Positions 46,591 to 59,564 of a stretch of 64,000 nucleotides of DNA are shown here, one piece after another; within the stretch, counting starts at the first letter, position 1, and each line of letters begins with the position of its first letter. The stretch comes from Branchiostoma belcheri (taxonomy: Eukaryota; Chordata; Leptocardii; Amphioxiformes; Branchiostomatidae). A program made the translations under genes and the position numbers. The notes below the pieces were generated by a model that worked only from the letters and a program-made list of their open reading frames with translations, was not told the origin of the DNA and made no database searches. The stretch lies in the NCBI RefSeq assembly GCF_001625305.1, contig NW_017802380.1, forward strand, positions 4,359,826 to 4,423,825. The letters run 5' to 3'.

Positions 46591-49500
46591 ATGGCGGCGA
46601 GGGGGAAACTTTTGGGGCTGTTTCTCCAGCTCACCGCTGTCCTGTTGGTGGTTCCGGGGAAACAAGGGCTCGATCTGCGGTGTCTGCGGACGTGCAACGT
46701 CAAGGTGAGTGTACACAGTAATATTGATATGAAATCGTGACTGCGTCGTGCAATTAGAGCGCAGTGGCCAGACCGAAGCAACCAGGAAAAGTTCGGGCTG
46801 GAAACACGGTACAGGGCAGGCGCCCCGGGCGGTCTTGTTGAAAATTTTCCACTAGAGACTGACATTACAGCACTTGTCGACTGACAGGTCAATCGTGGAA
46901 CTGCTTTTCACTGGAAATAAAAACGAAAACGTTAGATCTGATACCTTTGGACTTGGAGGTCACGGTCGGATGGGCATTAAGGGCCTTAAGGGCGTTGGGC
47001 GTGAAGGTGTGCATACCTGCCTGACGTTCAAAGTAACAATCGCCCGAGCGAACTTAAGATCGCCTGCTATAAAAGTTACAGCCATCTGTAAATTACTGGA
47101 GTGTGGGCCACTTCTTATGTATGTATCACGTCTTAATAGCCTAGTAGGTAACCTCCAGACACAGGTGAAAGAGGGACAGGTGTGTGTAAATTCTTGCTGC
47201 GTGCGTGACAAGTGTTCATGTCATGTCAATACCTCAGGTGAAAACGATACCTGTGTTGCCATGAATGTCATTTGTTGCAGCGGCCAGTAACCAGAGCTTC
47301 TTTTATGTTAGGCAACACGAACATGACGTCTGAACTACATTTTTTAAGCTAAGTGTACTGTGACCATGAGTAAGAAGGAAATGTACAAAAGTCTAGTCTC
47401 TTTCTTAGTAGTTGGAAGCAATATATCCATCTGCTAATTGTGTTAATTGCTTACTTATGAAATAAATAAAAATGTTGCCAGTTTTTGGTTATTGCTTGGC
47501 AATGGAGGCCATTTCTTTGGAAAATATATTGAACAAATCATCACCTTAGATATTGAAGATATTTTGCCCTTGAAAGTAAAACCTTGTAGCCTCTACCAGG
47601 CTTGAGGGTGCGGCTGGAAATAGTAGAATTTGGCAAAATAGAGAGATAGCACGCCGAGGGAGTTTAGTGGGCCGGCAAACTGTAAAATGGATGGCTAAAC
47701 TCCCTCGGCGTGTGATCTCTCTATTTTGCCAATTTCTACTATTTCCAGCCGCGCCCTCAAGCCTGGTAGAGGCTAAAAACCTTGTATGTGTTGTTTGATC
47801 AATTCAGTCATGGTAAATGTCAATGTTGTGGACAGAAAATTGAAGGTGTGCTGAGAAATCCTGCAGTGTTTGTTGTTGGTGTGCTGCAGCTGTGTTAAGG
47901 GTTGGCTATCACTGTGGGTTATTGCTACAGGAAGTGGAACACTTGTCATGTTTAGAGAGGACTCGGGGTTGGCAAGTATCTAATATTACCGGTATATTGT
48001 CGTCTCAGCAGAACAGAAGTTGACTTGCAGTCTCCACACAAACAGTTCCCCATCTCCTTTATGTAGATCGGAAGTCGAGCATAGTTTTAGTGTTATGTTG
48101 CAAAATGTAGAGGAAGAGGATGTTCACAATAAAGAAATGGCAGCTGAGGCTTAACTATATTATTTTGCTGTTTTTGCAAAGTGCATTTCTGATAGTTTGA
48201 TGATACACTGGGCATGTGGCAGTCAGGGTTGGGTTGAATCAAAGTTACTGTGAATCTGATCTTTAGCCTAGGCACTAGTGACTCAATGTCACTCCCACTT
48301 CCTATTTACTAAGAAGTAATCACTCACCCTCGTTTACTCGCTTAGGATTAAGCAATCTTTGAAAACTAATTAAATAAGAGTGATGAGAGTGATTACTTCT
48401 TATAATATACATACTACAGTTGGTGTCACTTAGTACTTATAACGTTACATCTGATTAAAAATCATGGGAATAGATAAGGAGACCGCCCTAAATGATGTAA
48501 TTGACCTTGACATATCACTAACCTAGCTTTTAAAGGCTGAAAGAAGCTGCATGCAGTCATGCATACCAACAGGAAGTGATTGAAGAAAAAAATGTTTTAG
48601 AGGTTAGGTGTGTGTTGTGAAGTTAACCTGCCTCTACATGTGGAATACAGCTTAAAATCCTTTTGGTTTGTTTTTTTCCAGGCTAGAGATTTTTAGAACT
48701 TCCATTAATCCTTCCAGTAAAACTTAGTTCACAACAGTCAGTATGTAAGGTCAGGGGAGCAGTCCAGCTATTGTTTGACTAGCAGTGACGTCTGCGTGTG
48801 GTTGCCATAGCTACAGTACCTGGTACGTGAAGAGTAAACACCTGCCTGATTGTGCAAGATGCCAAGCCTTACCTGCAAGGTAGTTGATAAAAGGCCTCAG
48901 TGAAATATTTGAACTGCAAGTGTTGTTAATTGGGCATGGTTGAGCTATAACGTAAACAGAAGGGAGAATTGTGTCATTCATGATCATGATCAAGGTGGTA
49001 TTACTAGTATACAGCAGTTCTGAGTTAATGTTATATATATGTATTTGGTTTCCACAATAGTCTTTTACAGGGTTTTACAAGACCAGAGTGTTTCTCCTGG
49101 TTAGAATAATTTTGATAGACCAGATGAGTGTGTTTGATGTGCTGTCCAGGACATTGATATTACAGGTACTAGTTGCTTCAACTGTAAACATTCAAATTGT
49201 CCTTTATACCAGGCATCAAATTAAATTAAAAAACCTGACCTGTACAATTTTGTGTTTCTTCTTCTGTGTACATTTGTAGTTTATCGTCTAGTATGTAGTT
49301 AATCCTAAACAAATTTTGACTTAATTGCTAACACTGCATGTTGCCTGATGCATGTAATATTACAATGTTACCCATGCTTGGGAAAAGTCTTCAGTATTAA
49401 GGCTCAGGTATCACTCTTCATCTCATTTGAACCTATTGTATCAATGTAGATATTTCAGGTTTATGAATTATTCATTTAATCTACTACTAGGTATTTCAGG

Positions 49501-52500
49501 TATTATTGTAATAAAGTGTAAGCTTAGCTGCTGGCAGCTTTAGAGTGGTAAACAAAATATGCAAAATTTCAAAATAAAGTTCTCTTGTTGAACAGCAGTT
49601 ATATTTTGTACAGTCAGCGCTAGTGCTGATGAAATCTGCAGCTGGACATGTGCAGAAGTCAGCAACTCCATTTCCTATGTTTCATTCCATCTCCTGTCAG
49701 TCAGCTCATTATAGATAACCATCTGAAGGAAGTAAAACTGGATAAAAATGAGCCCACATGCAGCATAGAGAAAGTTGATATTGCTGATGCAGTATATATT
49801 ACATCTGAATCACTGTCAAGACATTACATGGAGATTGCACTTCGATCATGAGAACCAGACTTGTTCTGCTTTACTCTGTCCCTACATTCTCCACTTTAAC
49901 ATACTATGTCCAAGTATATACATTATTAGATGACATACAGTGTACATGCATATGTATGTATTCTGAGGCTTCTGGAGCACAGATGTTGGCATTCTAGTTT
50001 AACTTCGGGAGTTTTAAACACTCAGGTTTGCACTTTTTTTTGGTGACTGGCCACTCTTATTTTATCTTAAGTCACTAAACTGTGAGCTCAGCGATAGTTG
50101 AGTGTTGAGTCAGCTCCAGGCCAGGTTATCAGCTGTTCACAACATGAGCTTCTGGAGTTCCAACTTCCTCTAACTTGACTTGTTTTCCAAGTGGCAGCCT
50201 GGAAATGTGCCAGGGAGAAGTTGACATGGATATAAGGGAAGGAGAACATGCCTCTGTCAATGATAAAGTTGACATGGATATTAGGGAAGGAGAACCTTAA
50301 GAAAGAAGAACCTACTGAGTACGGAATAAAGATGCTTTGTGCTTATAGTAATCAATGCCTCTTTCAATATATGTATAAAACTGTCGAGTCAGTCATACAC
50401 ATGTAGGGGAGTGTCCTTTCAACAGATTTTGTCTTACTTATAATGTGCAGATAATATCATTTGCCCAGATACCTTTTCTCAGATCTCTGACAATTTCTAC
50501 TCTTGTGCCTTGGTTAATCAAGATTGCCACAGATTATCCTCTACTGTAAACTACATGCACTATACCATTATATAGCGTTACACCAAGAAGGATAGAGAGA
50601 TTAGAGAGTCTCTGCCACTTCCTTGTGTGTGAGTCATCCTACCATGGCCAGTACCTTAAAAAACTGACAAAGCACATTCTGTCATGGTCAGAAAAAAGTT
50701 GTAGTAAAAGTAGATTAAGGCATACATGGAATACTAAAGACATGGTGGCCTGGCAAACATGATGCCACTCAACATATGTACTTCTACATGATGTAAAGAA
50801 TGTTTGAGTAAGGTTGTACATGTAATTGGCAATAGGCCAGATAAGTCTGACTTGGCAAAACACAGTTTGTTTGTCATGAGACATTATATGTACTGGCTAG
50901 TCCAATTCCATATTGTCCTTAAGGGTATACAAAGCAATGTAGTTCAGAGAGATTATCTCTTAACTAATGCTGTTGTGAAGGTATCTGAAGCTGGATTCAA
51001 AGTTTGGTAACATCATGTAACTCTCCCGGTTTCAATGCAGGCTGTTTATTACCATTTTCAAATAAAAGAAGGACACTTTCAGATTTTGATTATATATTGA
51101 GTAATACATTGTATAATTTCACAGTGCATTGTAATATCCAAAATCCATCTGACTTGTTATTCTATTTTCCAGGGGGATTTGACATGTCTTGCAAAGTGTG
51201 CTGCAGAGAGGAGCAGAAGAGATGCAGATGACTACCCACAATCTGGGCGTAAGTGGAGATAAGCATTATCATACTTTTAATGCAGATATAATGAACAGCT
51301 ATAATCAGTAGCTTATACTGTATTCCTTTTCCTGTACATGAGTAAGTGTGTACATGTATATTGGAGAAAAAGGAAATATTTTCTTAGAGTTTGCTGGTTT
51401 TTTTTTATAGGGGAGTGGTTTTGTAAGTTTAAAGTTTCTTTAATGCTATCTAATTTTCCTTTAGATATACATGTATGAAAGTGTCTTATTTTTTTATTAT
51501 CCTTTTATTTTACTTGATGGTTTGGTTGTTGATATATTCTACTGACTGTTTTGTCACTGATGTTATCCTCTAGCTTGTGACCCATGGCCATTTGAGGGTC
51601 TTAACCTACCTTGGGTCCCAGCTTCCCCTACTGATCTCAGAGTGGCAGGACGGATCAACGGTACCTGCACAGTCAATGGTGTTGACAGGCGATGTGAAGG
51701 TGTGACTGTGGAGTGGAGAGCTGCAGCTCAAGGTAAGAATGCACTACGGAAGAGAACTACATTTCCCTACCCATGTTTTCTATCAGGTTTCCATCTAACC
51801 TGATGAAATATATTCTATGGTTGTGAAAAAAAAAGACAAGTTCAAGTTTATGAGAATGTGCTGTCTTTATACCAACAGGACTCCGTGAACTAAGAGGTTT
51901 TCAAGCCAGCATACTAAGACCAGATCATCAAGACAATAATTGTTACCAGGTCATCATTCCTCAGTCAGTGGAGGCGGATGGTGAGGTAAGGTTACAACAT
52001 TTCTTACCTAACTGGTCAGACAGAACTAAAAAACACACACAGTTTTCTGATCACCATACAGGGTCCACCATAACATGTTGTACTGATAACAAATTGTGTT
52101 TCAATGTGCTTCAATTAGAATGTAATATTGTTGTTCTCTCTCTTCCCAGACAATCTACAACCACACATTCTTCCCCATTTTCGAAGGAGGAAACTATGTC
52201 GTGTCTGTCTACTCCCTGCCGATGAACTATGACACACCAGAGGAGGCTCCACCAGCCAGAATCACTGTAACACCCCGGAGTAAGTTTTTCCTCAAAGTCA
52301 TACTGTTAAGACATTGAAATTTTTCACAGTGAGTAATGTCTCTTACCTTGTTTACTGGTTGTGGGAAACAAAATGAACATATAACATGATGATGAATTAT
52401 TTTTGGGTGTTAAGCTTGTTGTCATGTTGATTAACATGTTTCCATGTTGTAATGAAAGTTGACTGTGTTTGTTGTTTGTTTATGTTCAGGCTGCACAGAA

Positions 52501-55500
52501 CTTTATGCAGATGATCTGTCTTTTTGTGGACCTGGTAAGAACATCATTCTGTTTCTATTCTATTGTCTGTCCATGATTATATGTCATTCTTTTATATAGT
52601 GTAAGTGAATATCTGTTTTATATCTGTAAATATACATGTATCTGTAAATATATTTCTATTCTTTGCAACAAACTGTATTGCAGCTTTGCTACTTAACATT
52701 ATATTCAATTCAAACTACATGATTGTATGTACATGTATTTCTTTTCAACAGAAGCATGGATCCCCAAAAATATCAATATCACTGTGGCTGGGAGAAGTGT
52801 GGATGTCAACTTTCCGGTTGCTCAACATGATTATGGTGTCCTTCAATATCATATCTTCATAAGCAACATGAAGTGTAATAAGTCTGACTTCAACTGTGAG
52901 ACCTGGAGAGAAAAGTGTGACGGACTTGTAGCAACTTTGCCTGGAGGTCCATATAGATTGGTTCCTAAGGTACAAATCAAACATTTGCCATTAACCATGA
53001 TTTAAACCTGGCATGATACTCTCTATGGATAGCAAAATCTGGTAGATGGGCTTCACCAAATACATGTACTGAAAATTAAATTCTTTTTATTTTGTTGTGT
53101 AGTACATTTTTAAAGTCTATTTGCAAATCATTTCTAAAACAGGCTCTTGGATGCATTAATGGACTTTACATAGTAACGTTTGCACAAAAAGTCAGAAGCA
53201 TTGAAATACATACATTGACATCTTAGAAGCACATTTTACACCTTACGTACAAGGAACGATGTCATTCCCTGACTTTTAAGGAGTAATGTTTATCATTTCC
53301 TGTTCCAGCCTACTGACAGCCAAGTCGTGCAGCTTCACTATGATGAAATCCCTCCAAGAAAGTATCTCTTTGAGGTATGTTGATGCGATGAGTAACTGTT
53401 GATTGTGATTACATGTATTTACTTTGAACCTCTTAGATTGGTCAGACCTAGAAAAGTAAGTAACAACAAGTAATGATGCTCAAACTAGATTAGGACAGAC
53501 TCAAGATGACTAAATCTTCATTGATGTGATCTTATATATGAAAGTCTGAATTGTGCAAATTGCAAATTTAATGTCAAATGGAAGGTAGGTCATTCTTACA
53601 TTTACCGATCCTTTCTGTCTTCCTTTACAAGGTCCGAGGAGATTTTAGACAGAGAACTTGTCCAACTGTTTTTGAAGTAACAGGTAAGGCCATGGTCATT
53701 CTAGATTTTAAAAATCGGGTTATTCAAAGTTGTGCTATCAGCTCTCCTTTCTGAAGTTCCATTGCTTCATTGTCTATGAGTAGCACATTATAGATTAAAT
53801 AATTATCCTTTTGTGACTAATTTACAGACTGGGCCCCTCCTGTGGACTCCCTTGCCATCACAGAGGACATGTGGACCTGCACTGCTGATGTGTTATTCCC
53901 TGCTGGTGATGGTGTCCCTTCTTATAGGGTCTGCATGGATGATGCCTGTGTCTCTGTCACTGTAAGTAGTACATTTTGTGTCCCAAACAAATTATGAAAC
54001 AGCTTGAATGTCACATCATTGGGGGTTTGCACCATTGCCTGCTCAGAAGACACATATTAAAGACTAGTCAAAAGTTGTAAATGTCAAACAAATAAATGTA
54101 AAAACACTTTTTCTCAAGGTACAGAAGTGAAACTATAATTCCCCAAATTAACATGCATGTTTAGTTGAAAAGAAAGAAAAATTAAATCTTTGATATATAT
54201 TGTGCTATTCAATGTTACCAGAAATCCTTAGGTATACCTGTTCTGTTCCTTCCACAACTTATAACTTTGAGTGATCATTGGTCAATGGCAAAATCACATC
54301 TTCATTGCATTTTCTCCACAGCATGATTCTGGTCCCAGTGTCAGCCATACATTCCAGCCTGTACAGCCGTACCACGAGTACCAGGTCAAGGTCAGTCTCA
54401 TCTTTCACCCTCCATTATTTATTCATTTTGTATCAATAATACCGGAACTTACCGGAAATCGGTGAAGCATATGCACAGTGTGCTATCATGGCTGACTGTT
54501 GGTGACAGACTCTATGTTAACAACATGTGTACCTTCCACAAGTTGCTTTTCTATAAGCAACCAACAACACTTTACAGTAAACTACAGCTTGTATCTAACC
54601 AGCACGGTTACAGTACGAGATCTGCAGCAAGGAATAATTTTAAGCTGCCAAAGCCAAGAACATCGGCAGCTACTAAATCTTTCCTCTACAGATGCTCAAA
54701 ACTGTATAACACACTTCCATGTCATATCAGAAGATCAATACCTACCAGTTTTAAAACTCTCATCAAAGACAGATTGAAACAAGCTATACAGAATTGTCAG
54801 TAAACTAAGATTGAATATTAATTGTATATATACTGTGTATGATGATGTAAATATGATGATGTATATATGTATGTGTTTTGATGTTTTGTTACGTTTATGT
54901 GTATACTCTCTCCTGGAAGAATAGCTGTCACCCTCGGGTGGGCAGCTAAAGGAGAGTTTTAAACCAATAAACAATAAACCAATAATGTATCTGATGAGAC
55001 TGCACATCATTATGTGGATGAGATTTCATATACTACCTGAAGTTGTGCTGACATTAGACCACTGTTATTATCAACACTCTGTCTTGAATATTTTGTACAT
55101 TTAAACCTCCTGTGTTTTTAACAGGTATCTGATGACCGGTACACAGATGCTACAAACACCGTGAAGTCTTTCACTAGCTTACAAGGTAAACGGTTGAAAA
55201 AGCTCTGAATTTTTATGTTTTCTTCCTGGCCATTTCATTTTGTTTCGTGTATCAGCTGTAGCAATTTTCTGTTCAAAATAGGGAAAATTTTTATCCAAAT
55301 TACAGATATAGCACAATATGAAAAGAAAGCAGTACATAATGGATGGAAATGTGTGTGTTTTGCAGGAAATTGGACTCCAAACATCACGGACTTGGTCACT
55401 ACTGACAGTGATGATGGCTTTTTCATCAACTTAACTTTCATGTCCCCACAATGCATACAGCAGTACATTGTTAATGTATGCATCAATGGTGAAGTGCTAT

Positions 55501-58500
55501 GCCTTCACGGGACTTATGATACAGTAAGTCACTCCTAAGTAATGTTACTCCTAAGTATTCACCCCCAAAACTCTGAGACATTATTAAACTATTTGTCCCT
55601 CATTCATAATACATCCATTTTGTCTACCTGCCTATTTGTTGCCCAGAAAAGATTTCAGAAATGAAATGATTTTCTTTTATTTACAGAAACCAAGCAACAA
55701 AGGCTTTCCATGGGTCACACTGGATTTGCCCGTGGATATGATAAGACAAGGAAGCTGGCAGTTTAGGGTAAGTTGATGGACTGATTTTATATTGATTAAG
55801 GGTTGTAACACTTGAGAGACCACAACTGCAAAACAACAGGTGGAAGGTACATGTATTGCTTGTTGAATAAGTTAATTAGAGATGACAAGAAGGTACAAAT
55901 ACTTCAGGTGAGGTGAGAAATACTTCAAATGCTTGGCTAGAAAAATCATGTCAGTCACTTTGTTGTTGTTTCAGGTTAAAGCAGCAGACATGCCAGGTGC
56001 ACCTGAAGGCTTCTTCACGATCGACTTACCTCTAGGTAAACTCATGTTTTGTGCAATATTTTAAGAGCTGTTTAGTTTACTCAAAGAAGCTGTTTATAAG
56101 TAAGTGTAACACATCTGTATCCATATCATTGGAAAAGTGGTAACTTGTACATTGTAAGCATTAGCAAAAGAGATAAGGGTTTTGTTACGTAACTAGGTAG
56201 TATACTGACCCTAGCACATAACACATGTAGAACAACACTAGTCAATCTGTAAGGTAATTCAAAATTCAAATTCCACTGGTACCATGTTAGTAGCCCAAAA
56301 AGGGACACAGGAAGAATAGCTATAGTGTCAAGTTTATCCTAATTGTGTATCCAATAAGTCAAAGTCAGTTAAGTCAAAGCCAGAGAAACATCTAAGGTAA
56401 GCCTTTTTTCATCCCGAATGCAAAAGGATCAACAACAAGACCAACACCACCACCACCCCCTCCTCCAACAACACCAGACAGTGGTCCAAGTGTCACATCA
56501 CCTGTGTCCCGCGACGAGAGCTGGAGGCACGGAGCTGCTGCAGCTGGGGGCGTGGTAGCTGCCGTTGTGCTGATCATCATACTCGTGTGCTGCTGGAAAC
56601 ACCCTCGACGTATGTACATGTATGATTATAACTTGCTGTACTTTAAATGAGAGTTAGGCAAAACTAAATCTACTGAATATTATATCCATAATAATATGAA
56701 TTAATTTTACATTTTTTCCATGTAGGTCCCCAGATACCAAAGATCTGTGGTGACACTGACAACAACCTTCAACCCACAGAAGGCAGATATCTTCCATCTG
56801 TCCAGACTTTGACAGGTAGGAAACCTGCTTATTACAGTACATTAGGCCAAGTCTATACTAGTTTAGCAGCTATCGTAAGACTTTGACAGAGAGGAGCAAA
56901 TAACTGTACTACAAACACTGCATTGATGAATCAAAGATAGAGTACTATCCTTTCTCTATAATCAGTTATAACTCAATCTGTATCATGTATATCATAACCC
57001 CACTACTTCACCTTTTTTGTTTGAGCTTCTCTAAGTCCTTTACTGGAATTGAAATTATTGTTCAGAGAATTTCAACTTTACAATCTAGAAGTTTTGATTG
57101 TGTCTGTTGCTGTTGTTGTTTTTAGATTCCCTGCCTGACATACGGCAGAAGACAGTTCTGCTGCTGGCCTCCTATGACTGTGTGGAACACAGGACTGTCG
57201 TGCTGTGCTTCGCCGCTTACCTGCAGAGGGAGTGTCACTGTCAGGTAGGGACAGAGAACACTGGTTTGGGTGTCACAATAACTATGTAATAACTCATTCT
57301 GATATATCAGAATGTCCTGTTCTTTACTATAGCTACTAGTATAGGTAATTACTCTGACTCCTCTAGATGTATTCAGTACCCCCATCATAATATTTAATGT
57401 TCATCATCATAGCTTATCGCTTGATGTTGTACATGTATGTGTACATGTACATGCTTAGTTTGATTAGACTAAAATACATCATTGCAGTATTGTACAGTTG
57501 TGAGTTTACACACCATGAAATTGTATTCCCAGGTGATTCTGGACCTGCACAAGACGGAGGACATCTCCAAGTTAGGGGCCATGGAGTGGCTTGTGAGTCA
57601 CATCCACGGTGTGGACTATGTTATCGTCATCTGCTCTGCAGGGACCAAGTTTAAAGGTGAGGCTACCAACTATTCCTGTCTACAGTATTGTTACTCACTC
57701 AAACCTGATTGTATTGTGAATGTATGGCAAAAGGAAATGACCAATTTATGTGCCTACAGATTCCCATGAATAGCAATATACATGTATATCATACAATGTA
57801 TATTGCACAAAAATAAGGCAAAGCAAAGCTAGAATGCATGTATGCCTGTGTGTGTAGTACATTTTTACAAACCCTGTATTACATGGAATTTTTGGTAACC
57901 ATATCAACAGCATTTAGACAGTGAACCTCACATTTTTTGCTGTTCCTCCAGAATGTATTGTCACTTTGCTGTCTTCTTTCATTACAAGGGTGTAGAATTG
58001 AAAAATATCAAAATCAAACCAATTCTTTTTTGTAGTAATCAAAGACAAGACTTGTCACCTCATTGTTCTTGAGCTTCTTTTACTTATTCAAAATGCAATT
58101 TAATCAAACTCAAACTGTTCCCTGCAGCCACCAAGGGAGACAAGAAGTCATGTCATCTCCAGGAGATTGAGCCGAGCGGCGACCTGTTCACAGGAGGGCT
58201 GAAACACATCAACCTGCTTCTGCACAGCAGGGACGAGGACATGTCCAAGTTCATCAACGTCTACTTCCCCTACAGCAGGAAGACAGACGTGCCGGCAACA
58301 CTGGAGATCGCCAGGACATTCAAGCTGATGGAGGTAAGGCAGGAAACTGGATTGATTGAGGTTTAACATTGTCTATGCTAAAAGACAATGTATTCCTATA
58401 GTCTATCTTTGGCACCAACTTTCTATTCATTAAACTTGACTACAATAATGTATATGGCTGACATTTTGAGGGCTGTTGTATGTTCTTGGCAATAAGTGTA

Positions 58501-59564
58501 CAAGATTGCATATTCAGGAGTTGATTTTAAAATGATCATCCTTCCCTGTAGAGCATGCCAGCACTGTTCTGCCACATCCATGGACACTCCCAGTTCAGCA
58601 TGGAGGGTGCTGTGCACATCGACGTCGCTGAGCAAGTCGGAAGCACAGAGTCAGGTAGATGTTTCATTTCATACTCTTTATTCTATTCCATTGGTATGAC
58701 AAATCTCTACATTTGTATATAATACTGCTCAAACAACTGTTACTATGGTCTAAATGTAGCTCAATGTGAGCTTTTGGCATTGTACAATGTTCACCTGTAG
58801 AAATGTGAACTGTTTCTCCTAATTCTAATTCTCCTGTCTTACGTGTTCCAGGACGCAAGTTGCTGAGCGCAATTGCGAAGATGGAGGCAAAGGACAAAGC
58901 AGAACCTAACTGGTTCATCAGTCGTATCGTGAGCACTTCTGAAAGAGACAACGGGAACAGCAGCCACAGCAAAGCCAACTCAAACGGCAAGGTCGAAACC
59001 AACCCCACTGACAAAGGAGAGGAAACATCAGCCAAGACGCCAGCGGATGTCAATGTGATGGTCGAAGATGAGGCCAAGGTCTGCCCTGACGATGTTGATG
59101 ATGAGGGCTACTGCCACAGCATCCCCATGAACCTGCTCAACAACGGCACCATCCAGTACGACCCCTTCCTACCCCAGCCTGATGCCCAGCTGTACAGAGA
59201 ACCTGAACCATACGTCTACCGAGATATGATGGTACAACCAGCGGGTCCTCCTTACCAGTCAGAACCAGTCCAGTTCCCACTGTATGGCCACCAGCAGGAC
59301 CAAGTCGGATGGCAATCGCCCTATGGGGATATGATAAACAACCAGCAGGTATACATGGAGCATGTCACACCCATGGAGCAGCCACACAGGCCCAACCTGA
59401 AGCTCCACATCCCAGAACCTCCACAGGGACAATACGTTCCAAAGGAACCTAGTAAGGAGGCTATAACTCCTGAAAGTGGCTGTTACAGTGGGGAAAACAT
59501 TGAGGATCAGTTATCCTTCTTTAACCTGCAGAGTCAGGCAGCTTTTTCAGAGCTGCAGGTGTAA
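46591..59564 (+). CDS. IL-17 receptor D (Sef)-like transmembrane protein
   Basis: A complete gene of 22 coding exons: 46591-46704, 51173-51248, 51574-51732, 51879-51985, 52150-52279, 52490-52534, 52752-52969, 53309-53374, 53632-53683, 53828-53961, 54322-54390, 55125-55185, 55366-55523, 55687-55767, 55975-56035, 56427-56609, 56726-56815, 57126-57244, 57533-57656, 58128-58333, 58552-58654 and 58852-59564. They total 3,069 nt, in frame throughout, giving 1,022 residues. Order: signal peptide (MAARGKLLGLFLQLTAVLLV), a Cys-rich ectodomain of about 520 residues, a proline stretch, a transmembrane helix (about 546-567), a SEFIR domain (about 609-765) and a 250-residue tail. SEFIR signatures are KTVLLLASYDC, VILDLHK, VDYVIVICSAG and KFINVYFPYS; the last, with a later EPNWF, points to the IL17RD group. 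In that family SEFIR-SEFIR contacts recruit Act1-type adaptors or modulate FGF/ERK signalling; which applies here is not known. Confidence 0.93.
46705..51172 (+). other. Intron 1 of the IL-17 receptor-like gene
   Basis: A 4.5-kb intron between the signal-peptide exon and exon 2. Its first kilobase contains a 138-codon frame (46874-47290) with a Cys-rich end (VCVNSCCVRDKCSC), which I treat as chance because it has no splice or homology support. It also carries the foldback element at 47587-47775. The rest is AT-rich with no feature I can name. Confidence 0.8.
47587..47775. mobile_element. Foldback element with 80-bp arms
   Basis: The left arm 47587-47666 and right arm 47696-47775 are inverted copies, 80 bases each with about four mismatches, around a 29-base loop. 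The arms begin TAGCCTCTACCAGGCTTGAG. The structure is typical of a young foldback/MITE insertion, or it could yield a long-hairpin RNA from the intron. There is no open frame. Confidence 0.9.
54465..54990 (+). mobile_element. 5'-truncated non-LTR retrotransposon (LINE) end
   Basis: A 113-codon frame (54462-54803) in intron 11 of the IL-17 receptor-like gene matches the usual C-terminal end of CR1/L2/Rex-type LINE reverse-transcriptase proteins. It has a YSTRSAARNNFKLPKPRT block, then KSFLYRCSKLYNTLP and a terminal basic helix ending in a stop. A short 3' UTR ends in repeated 'ccaataaa' units near 54985, a LINE-like tail. The catalytic core is absent, so this is a dead 3' fragment. Confidence 0.75.
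56427..56609 (+). other. Transmembrane exon of the IL-17 receptor-like gene
   Basis: This exon codes for a proline run (PTPPPPPPPTTP), a Ser/Thr stalk and the helix AAAAGGVVAAVVLIIILVCCW followed by KHPR, a basic stop-transfer. It fixes the ectodomain/cytoplasm boundary at about residue 567. Borders: acceptor AATGCAAAAG, donor GAC|GTATGT. Confidence 0.9.
57126..58654 (+). other. SEFIR-domain exons
   Basis: Four exons (57126-57244, 57533-57656, 58128-58333, 58552-58654) cover the SEFIR domain, a TIR-like fold shared by IL-17 receptors and Act1/CIKS. Visible elements are the first strand KTVLLLASYDC, helix QRECHC, the box-2-like VILDLHK, strand DYVIVICSAG, KFINVYFPYS and TFKLMESMPALFCHIH. Residues run from about 602 to 785. 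The intron phases (1,0,1,0,1) alternate regularly. Confidence 0.9.

Noticed and set aside
46874..47290. A 138-codon frame in the SEFIR gene's intron with a Cys-rich end.
   Set aside because: No signal peptide, no splice borders, and the cysteine spacing matches no peptide family I know. Kept only as part of the intron description.
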